Source: SIG205 sp045545595
GTDB taxonomy: Bacteria; Bacillota_I; Bacilli_A; RF39; UBA660
DNA: 9,864 nucleotides
Reading direction: 5' to 3'
Assembly: GCA_045545595.1 (NCBI GenBank)
Contig: JAZQBG010000041.1
Location: forward strand, 1 to 9,864
The notes beneath the pieces are model-generated. The model worked only from the letters and a program-made list of their open reading frames with translations. It searched no databases and was not told where the DNA came from. Below, piece by piece: positions 5,976 through 9,864 of this stretch; within the stretch, counting starts at the first letter, position 1, and each line of letters starts with the position of its first letter. The translations under genes and the position numbers were made by a program.

Positions 5976-5984
5976 ATTATACCA
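5976..5984 (-). promoter_or_regulatory. Extended -10 promoter of the HU gene
   Basis: TGGTATAAT on the minus strand, about 35 bases before the HU start, with no good -35 box at 17 bases. It lies just after the stop codon of the upstream small gene, for which no terminator is seen. Confidence 0.55.
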
Positions 5985-6003
5985 TATAATTCTACATAAT
6001 ATC

Positions 6004-6264
6004 TTATTTTTCTAAATCTTCTTGTTCTTTTTCTTGTTTTTGTCTATCATATTCTTTTTCAATTTTAATTATCTCTTCTTTAATATAATCATTATATATT
6101 TCATTCTGTGAACGAATTAAATCATATACTTTTAAAATTTCATCATCAGATACATCCTTAACATCTTTATCCATAAATTCATATATTGCTAATGCCGTTT
6201 CTATTTCATAAAGACTTCTATTGTTAAACATAATTAATAAACTTCTAATATAATCTGTACTCAT
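6004..6264 (-). CDS. Small charged protein of 86 residues, unknown
   Basis: Not recognised. The sequence is almost all helical in appearance, with an N-terminal part of mixed hydrophobic character (YIRSLLIMFNNRSLYEIETALAIYEFM) and a C-terminal third made of Lys/Glu repeats (KIEKEYDRQKQEKEQEDLEK) that would form a single helix or coiled coil. There is no signal peptide or cysteine. The ATG is well supported by AAAGGAG at seven bases. It sits about 20 bases after the yolD terminator and just before the HU promoter, so it may be transcribed by read-through of either neighbour's signals; I see no clear promoter of its own. Confidence 0.75.
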   Translation of the reverse strand: MSTDYIRSLLIMFNNRSLYEIETALAIYEFMDKDVKDVSDDEILKVYDLIRSQNEIYNDYIKEEIIKIEKEYDRQKQEKEQEDLEK

Positions 6265-6285
6265 AAATTTCTCCTTTCAATAATT

Positions 6286-6317
6286 AAAAAATTCATACAA
6301 ATTACTATTCGTATGAA
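6286..6317 (-). terminator. Intrinsic terminator of the polymerase-YolD operon
   Basis: On the minus strand TTCATAC and GTATGAA (6311-6317 and 6292-6298) form the stem, followed by six Ts. The YolD stop codon is in the loop at 6305. Confidence 0.7.
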
Positions 6318-6733
6318 TCATACATATTTTTAAATATATCACCAGTTATACTTAAAATATCTTGCATTAATATAATATTCTTGTTTTCTAATTTTATTAT
6401 TCCTTCTATTGGATCTATTTTTTTAATAATACCATTAACTGTTTCATAACTACCACCTTCTTTTGTTTTATCTTTTACGAAGAAAGTAATTGTTATTTCA
6501 TTTCGTTCTTTTATATTTTCATTCAAATATGCTAATTTTGAATTTAATAAATCTTTCAGTCCATCATCAACTTCTATTTTTTTGTCTGTTAATCTAGCAG
6601 TTTCTCTTATTTCTGCATCATATCCAGTTAAAGCTGCAAAAGGAGCAAATTGTGCTGCACGTGATTCAACTCCTAAATTTGCATGTTTAGATAATGGTCT
6701 ATTTAAATCTATAATATCTGTGTAATCATTCAT
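6305..6733 (-). CDS. YolD-like protein, partner of the Y-family polymerase
   Basis: A 142-residue YolD-like protein. The conserved N-terminal block ESRAAQFAPFAALTGYDAEI (about 23-42) is diagnostic for the clostridial form of this family; a beta-rich half follows (about 75-130: EITITFFV, YETVNGIIKKID, GIIKLENKNIILMQDI). YolD-like proteins are typically encoded beside Y-family polymerases in Bacillota and their mobile elements, with a role in the damage-tolerance operon that is not well defined. Here its ATG overlaps the polymerase stop codon by one base (TAATG), giving tight translational coupling. It is the last gene of the two-gene unit and ends in the terminator. Confidence 0.9.
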   Translation of the reverse strand: MNDYTDIIDLNRPLSKHANLGVESRAAQFAPFAALTGYDAEIRETARLTDKKIEVDDGLKDLLNSKLAYLNENIKERNEITITFFVKDKTKEGGSYETVNGIIKKIDPIEGIIKLENKNIILMQDILSITGDIFKNMYDSYE

Positions 6734-8235
6734 TATCCTTTATGACCTCCTACTTCACGATTTCTTTCAATTGCAGTTGCTCCTTCCTCTAAATTCATTC
6801 CTTTTAATATTGCATTTTTTCCATATCTTCTTTTTAATTCTAAGATTGTTTTTTGAATTTTAGCATCTTCTTTTTCACGTTCTATTTGTTTTTTATTTAA
6901 CTCATCTTGTTCCTGATAATTCGTAAACAAATCTAATTGTTGCCTTTGTGGTTTATTCTCTACCTTATCCTCACTTACTACATTACTTGCAACTAAATTA
7001 ATTCTTCTAACTAATAAAATAGGATTTGTTATTCTATCATACAACTTTAAAACTTCATTCATTATTATTGTTGTTGATGAAGTTTTGTGGTCAATATTAA
7101 TAGTACCGTGTGCGTGTTTAGGAATCTTTCTCCCATACATATCAGTTGTTATTTCACCATTATATAATTTACTAATTTTAGGATTTGTTAAATTATCTAT
7201 ATCATAACCTATTGTTAATACAAATTGACTTGCTTTTAATTTTTTTTCTACTAAATCAAGAACGAGATTATCTACCATTTCTTTTACAATAAGTTTTGTC
7301 TTTTTATAATCATAAGGACAATGTAATACTTGTCCTGAACTGATGCTGTTTGATGTTGGTTTATAACTTTTTGCTTGTTCAATAGTGCACGGTTCATAAC
7401 CCCAAGCATGATCTATTAAAAATTCTGCATTTACACCAAACAATTTAAAAAGTAAATCTTCATTATTTATTGACATCCTTGCAACATCACCCATTGTATA
7501 CATTTTATTATCTTCTAATTTTTTTGCATAACCTTTACCTATTCTCCAAAAATCTGTTAGTGGTTTATGATTCCATAATTGTTCTTTAAATTTTCTTTCA
7601 TCTAAAGTTGCAATTCTAACGCCAAATTCATTAGGTTGCATTTTTTTTGCAGTAATATCCATTGCAACTTTTGCCAGAAACATATTAGTACCAATTCCAG
7701 CCGTCGCTGTAATACCTGTTGTGTTGTAAACATCTTCAATCATTTTCATAACAAGTTCTTCAGCTGTCATTTTATAAAATTTTAAATAATTCGTAATATC
7801 ACAAAATACTTCATCAATTGAATAAACTAAAATATCTTCTGGTGCAATATATTTTAAATATATATTGTATATATCTGTACTATATTTCATATACAATTTC
7901 ATACGAGGAACAGCTTTTATAAAATCTAATTCTAAACTATTGTCCTTAATTAGTTCTGAATTTATATAAGATTTACCAATAAATGGTTTATAATGATTAT
8001 CCTTTTTTCTTTGATAGTTTACTTCTCTTACTTTTTGTTTAGCTTCAAATAATCTCGCTCTTCCTGATATACCGTAAGATTTTAATGATGGTGAAACAGC
8101 CAAACAAATCGTTTTATCTGTTCTCTCTTCATCTGCAACAACAAGGTTAGTGTCTAACGGATCTAAATTTCTCTCTCTACATTCTACTGAAGCATAAAAA
8201 CTTTTTAAATCTATGCACATATAAGTTTTATCCAT
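6733..8235 (-). CDS. Y-family translesion DNA polymerase (UmuC/DinB type, mobile-element class)
   Basis: A 500-residue error-prone polymerase that copies damaged templates. Catalytic acidic residues are present: Asp9 in CIDLKSFYASVE and Asp141-Glu142 in YSIDEVF. The likely steric gate is Tyr14, as in UmuC. The helix-hairpin-helix region (about 229-255) and little-finger domain follow. QLDLF at 433-437 is a good beta-clamp-binding motif, and a Lys/Glu-rich tail ends in KNAILKGMNLEEGATAIERN, a signature of the long form found in clostridial phages and conjugative elements. The start is supported by AGGGTGG five bases before ATG and an extended -10 promoter at 8295-8303. No GAACN4GTTC-type DinR/LexA box was seen. 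It is coupled to the YolD gene. Its presence makes mobile-element origin of the region likely. Confidence 0.95.
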   Translation of the reverse strand: MDKTYMCIDLKSFYASVECRERNLDPLDTNLVVADEERTDKTICLAVSPSLKSYGISGRARLFEAKQKVREVNYQRKKDNHYKPFIGKSYINSELIKDNSLELDFIKAVPRMKLYMKYSTDIYNIYLKYIAPEDILVYSIDEVFCDITNYLKFYKMTAEELVMKMIEDVYNTTGITATAGIGTNMFLAKVAMDITAKKMQPNEFGVRIATLDERKFKEQLWNHKPLTDFWRIGKGYAKKLEDNKMYTMGDVARMSINNEDLLFKLFGVNAEFLIDHAWGYEPCTIEQAKSYKPTSNSISSGQVLHCPYDYKKTKLIVKEMVDNLVLDLVEKKLKASQFVLTIGYDIDNLTNPKISKLYNGEITTDMYGRKIPKHAHGTINIDHKTSSTTIIMNEVLKLYDRITNPILLVRRINLVASNVVSEDKVENKPQRQQLDLFTNYQEQDELNKKQIEREKEDAKIQKTILELKRRYGKNAILKGMNLEEGATAIERNREVGGHKG

Positions 8236-8294
8236 ATACTCACCACCCTAATTTTTGCTATTCACATCACTTCTTCTATTAAATCTTCTCTAAT

Positions 8295-8303
8295 ATTATA
8301 CCA
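8295..8303 (-). promoter_or_regulatory. Extended -10 promoter of the polymerase-YolD operon
   Basis: TGGTATAAT on the minus strand, about 60 bases before the polymerase start and immediately after the T tract of the upstream operon's terminator. The -35 region is inside that terminator and matches poorly. The leader contains no recognisable SOS operator. Confidence 0.55.
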
Positions 8304-8305
8304 CG

Positions 8306-8334
8306 AAAAAAGCAGATAATAATTTTAATCTGCT
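8306..8334 (-). terminator. Intrinsic terminator of the small membrane-protein operon
   Basis: On the minus strand AGCAGAT and ATCTGCT (8328-8334 and 8311-8317) form the stem, followed by six Ts. It closes the four-gene unit that starts at 9536. Confidence 0.85.
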
Positions 8335-8357
8335 CTATAAATTGTAATTTGTTTTTT

Positions 8358-8606
8358 TTAAATTCCCCATATCATTGAAGCAACATTATAAGCAGTAACT
8401 ATCAACAAAAATATTCCCAATAATAAGAAATAAACTGATGTATTTTTTTGCTTTTTATCTTTATATTCTTTTGATGTTATAAACATCGTAGTTGATAAAC
8501 AAACAAACATTATAGGCATTGTAATATTAGTAGAAACAGCTTTAGTTAAACCCAATATTGCAAATGCTACTGTCAATGCTGAAAAAAATAATTTTAAATT
8601 TTTCAT
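8358..8606 (-). CDS. Small membrane protein, possibly DUF3953-like
   Basis: An 82-residue integral membrane protein. Three hydrophobic segments (about 5-23, 29-44 and 58-79) are separated by a basic KEYKDKKQKN loop (about 46-55), likely facing the cytoplasm. The size and the hydrophobic-basic-hydrophobic layout resemble DUF3953-type proteins such as Bacillus YczI, but I cannot confirm the family by eye. The start is supported by GGAG nine bases upstream. It is the last gene of a four-gene unit, 18 bases after the preceding gene, and is followed by a strong terminator. No function can be assigned. Confidence 0.8.
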   Translation of the reverse strand: MKNLKLFFSALTVAFAILGLTKAVSTNITMPIMFVCLSTTMFITSKEYKDKKQKNTSVYFLLLGIFLLIVTAYNVASMIWGI

Positions 8607-8624
8607 TTTCTATCACTCCATATA

Positions 8625-8996
8625 CTATTTTTCTAATAATGTTCCATCTTTATATCTTTTTGAATAATCACGAATTTCATCCTTATCAAGCATAGGTTCA
8701 GAACTTACACCTTGAAAAACAATCTTATTATTTTTATAAGTAAACCAGAATAAAATATCAGGTTCTTTATCAAATTCTACAGATATTCTCCATTCATTAT
8801 AACTAAGAATTTTATTTAAATAAGAATGATTAATTTTTATTTCACTAACATCTTGTACAGTATATCCTCTATTTTCAAGTTCTGTATAAGTATAAGTTTT
8901 AATAAATTTTTTCTGAACAAGAACATTTAAACAAAGCAGAATAATAAATATTAACAAAACAATTATACTTATTTTAAATGCTTTTTTAATTTTCAT
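8625..8996 (-). CDS. Membrane-anchored protein, probably DUF3139 family
   Basis: A 123-residue protein with a basic N terminus, one membrane segment (about 8-29) and an extracytoplasmic domain. The domain pattern ENRGYTVQDVSEIKI, ILSYNEWRISVEFDKEP, FWFTYKNNKIVFQGVS is what I associate with DUF3139 proteins of Bacillota, small secreted or anchored proteins of unknown function. The hydrophobic segment lacks a clear signal-peptidase or lipobox site, so an anchored form is more likely than a released one. The ATG has AGGTGG six bases upstream. It lies 20 bases after the YbjQ gene, in the same operon. Confidence 0.85.
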   Translation of the reverse strand: MKIKKAFKISIIVLLIFIILLCLNVLVQKKFIKTYTYTELENRGYTVQDVSEIKINHSYLNKILSYNEWRISVEFDKEPDILFWFTYKNNKIVFQGVSSEPMLDKDEIRDYSKRYKDGTLLEK

Positions 8997-9016
8997 TAAT
9001 AACCACCTCTCAATTA

Positions 9017-9331
9017 CTATTTAACAAATTTAACTGCTGTTCCATAAACAATTACTTCAGCTGCACCTTGCATAACTGCAGACGAAGCATAGCGTATATT
9101 AACAATTGCATCTGCCTTAAGAGATTCTGCTTCTTCAACCATTCTTTTTGTTGCAAGAGCTCTCGCATCATTCATCATTTCATTATATGATTTAAGTTCT
9201 CCTCCTACTAAAGTTTTAAAACTTTGTGCAATATCTTTACCAACATGTTTGGATTGAATTGTACTTCCCTTAACAAGTCCTAGCATTTCAAATTCCTTAC
9301 CACTAATATAATCAGTATTTACTAATATCAT
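9017..9331 (-). CDS. YbjQ/UPF0145-family protein
   Basis: A 104-residue cytoplasmic protein of the YbjQ family, often annotated as heavy-metal-binding because of distant similarity; the biochemical role is not established. The family pattern is clear: MILVNTDYISGKEFEMLGLVKGSTI at the start, VGGELKSYNEMMNDARALATKRM in the middle, and ADAIVNIRYASS..GAAEVIVYGTAV at the end. These proteins form small beta-alpha oligomers. The ATG at 9329-9331 is preferred over an upstream GTG because that GTG lies within the AAAGGTGA ribosome binding site. Its start overlaps the end of the preceding membrane-protein gene by 20 bases, indicating coupled translation. Confidence 0.92.
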   Translation of the reverse strand: MILVNTDYISGKEFEMLGLVKGSTIQSKHVGKDIAQSFKTLVGGELKSYNEMMNDARALATKRMVEEAESLKADAIVNIRYASSAVMQGAAEVIVYGTAVKFVK

Positions 9332-9536
9332 CTTCTTCACCTTTCTTTATTTCATTAATTCTTTCTATGCAAACCTTGACTGTTACTGCCGTAAAGGCAA
9401 GCGGAAATATACCCAAAATCCATTTCCACACACCACCTAACAGCGTAATTAAAAAGCCAAAGTAAACAATATAATAAAGTGCCATAATAACCGTAACAAC
9501 AATGGGTGCTACCATTTTCTTTTTGTGATTATTCAT
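9312..9536 (-). CDS. Small two-helix membrane protein coupled to YbjQ
   Basis: A 74-residue membrane protein. Lys-rich MNNHKKKM precedes a hydrophobic hairpin (about 8-32 and 36-55) and a charged cytoplasmic tail (VCIERINEIKKGEEDDISKY). The start is the ATG at 9534-9536 with GGAG seven bases upstream; an in-frame TTG upstream precedes the ribosome binding site and is not credible. Its 3' end overlaps the YbjQ start by 20 bases. The pairing of a small membrane protein with YbjQ suggests a joint role at the membrane, which is inference from gene order. It is the first intact gene of the operon; a methyltransferase remnant lies directly upstream. Confidence 0.85.
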   Translation of the reverse strand: MNNHKKKMVAPIVVTVIMALYYIVYFGFLITLLGGVWKWILGIFPLAFTAVTVKVCIERINEIKKGEEDDISKY

Positions 9537-9560
9537 AAAAAATCTCCAAATCAAATAACA

Positions 9561-9699
9561 TTACCAAATAAACGGTATCAAACAATATTTAACCGTTTGT
9601 TTATATTGTGTATAACCGTTAAGCTCTTTTTCGAGCAATTCTTCTTCCCCTTTAATTCTTTTAATAATTATAAAAGGATATATAAGAAAAACCAAAAAA
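9561..9699 (-). pseudogene. C-terminal remnant of an isoprenylcysteine methyltransferase-like membrane protein
   Basis: The last 46 or so codons before the stop at 9561 match the end of ICMT/phospholipid-methyltransferase-like proteins: a hydrophobic helix (FLVFLIYPFIII), then KRIKGEEELLEKELNGYTQY, then the closing KYCLIPFIW, in which Arg-Ile/Glu-Glu, GY.eY and LIPfiW are family landmarks. These membrane enzymes use S-adenosylmethionine and normally have about 180-200 residues, so most of the protein is missing. Upstream of about 9699 the minus-strand frame stays open but becomes the antisense of another gene. It therefore ends at a breakpoint and is not merely frameshifted. It was probably the first gene of the operon. 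Confidence 0.7.
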
Positions 9700-9864
9700 G
9701 AATACACATTGTCCAAGCAGCTGCTCCGCGCAGGTACCAGTATCGGTGCAAATATTGCAGAAGCACAACAGGCACAAAGCCGTGCGGATTTTGCTTCCAA
9801 AATAAACATTGCCTTAAAAGAGGCTGTTGAGACTAACTATTGGCTTCGGCTGATGAATGCAACT
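9691..9864 (+). pseudogene. Four-helix-bundle (23S rRNA IVS-type) protein, N-terminally truncated and cut by the right edge
   Basis: The plus-strand frame reads TKKEYTLSKQLLRAGTSIG, ANIAEAQQAQSRADF, ALKEAVETNYWLRLM, the hallmark central part of four-helix-bundle proteins named after the 23S rRNA intervening-sequence protein. Intact members have about 115-130 residues and about 30 before KKEY; here that part is absent, with no start codon or ribosome binding site, and upstream sequence belongs to the methyltransferase remnant. The frame continues past the window edge. Codons such as CGC, CGT, CGG, GCG and CTG are frequent here and rare elsewhere in the window, so the segment has a different origin. 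It is the only plus-strand gene fragment I support. Confidence 0.7.

Noticed and set aside
8236..8310. DinR/LexA SOS operator before the Y-family polymerase
   Set aside because: No GAACN4GTTC-type dyad is present in the leader.
9700..9809. N-terminal half of a minus-strand frame continuing the methyltransferase remnant
   Set aside because: It is the antisense of the four-helix-bundle homology and shows no methyltransferase features, so the remnant is limited to about 9561-9699.
9840..9864. Second copy of the sigG att core at the right edge (GGCTTCGGCTG resembles part of 2240-2250)
   Set aside because: The similarity is short, lies inside coding sequence for the conserved YWLRLM motif, and no sigG 5' half adjoins it.

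Overview
The window is very AT-rich DNA read almost entirely from the minus strand. It most likely comes from a low-GC Gram-positive Bacillota (Firmicutes). Supporting this are a class B sortase, strong AGGAGG-type ribosome binding sites, sigma-A promoters of the TGnTATAAT type, U-tailed intrinsic terminators, and above all the 3' half of the forespore sigma factor gene sigG, which points to an endospore-forming lineage or one recently descended from it. Tryptophan is read from TGG and genes end in normal stops, so nothing suggests a recoded genetic code.

Left region (1-2240, minus strand). From high to low coordinates there is the 3' half of sigG, a terminator, a second complete sigma-70 factor with its own promoter, an unrecognised 146-residue protein with its own promoter, another terminator, and a GC-richer, strongly structured non-coding RNA that runs off the left edge.

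Junction (about 2240-2310). Homology to SigG stops abruptly inside region 2.4, at the Ala-Ile-Pro-Met codons. The base-for-base neighbour is the 3' end and terminator of a large serine recombinase of the SpoIVCA/phage type. The missing 5' half of sigG is not in the window. This looks like the skin element of sigK, but in sigG: either a sporulation gene split by an excisable element, or a sigG copy broken by integration.

Putative element body (2294 to at least 8300). It holds the recombinase, a 57-residue protein, a zinc-ribbon protein, class B sortase translationally coupled to an acidic protein, HU, a small charged protein, and a YolD-like protein coupled to a mobile-element-type Y-family DNA polymerase. 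Compact transcription units follow one another, several with the terminator stem lying on the stop codon.

Right region (8358-9864). A four-gene minus-strand operon encodes small membrane proteins and a YbjQ-family protein and ends in a clear terminator. Upstream of it lies the C-terminal remnant of an isoprenylcysteine-methyltransferase-like protein, joined back to back with an N-terminally truncated four-helix-bundle (23S rRNA IVS-type) protein on the plus strand, which runs off the right edge. That last segment has visibly different codon use and is either a recombination scar or an assembly chimera.

The main candidate for an undescribed system is a sigG-interrupting, serine-recombinase-driven intervening element that carries a sortase and a mutagenic polymerase cassette. 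The decisive evidence, the other end of the element, lies outside the window.
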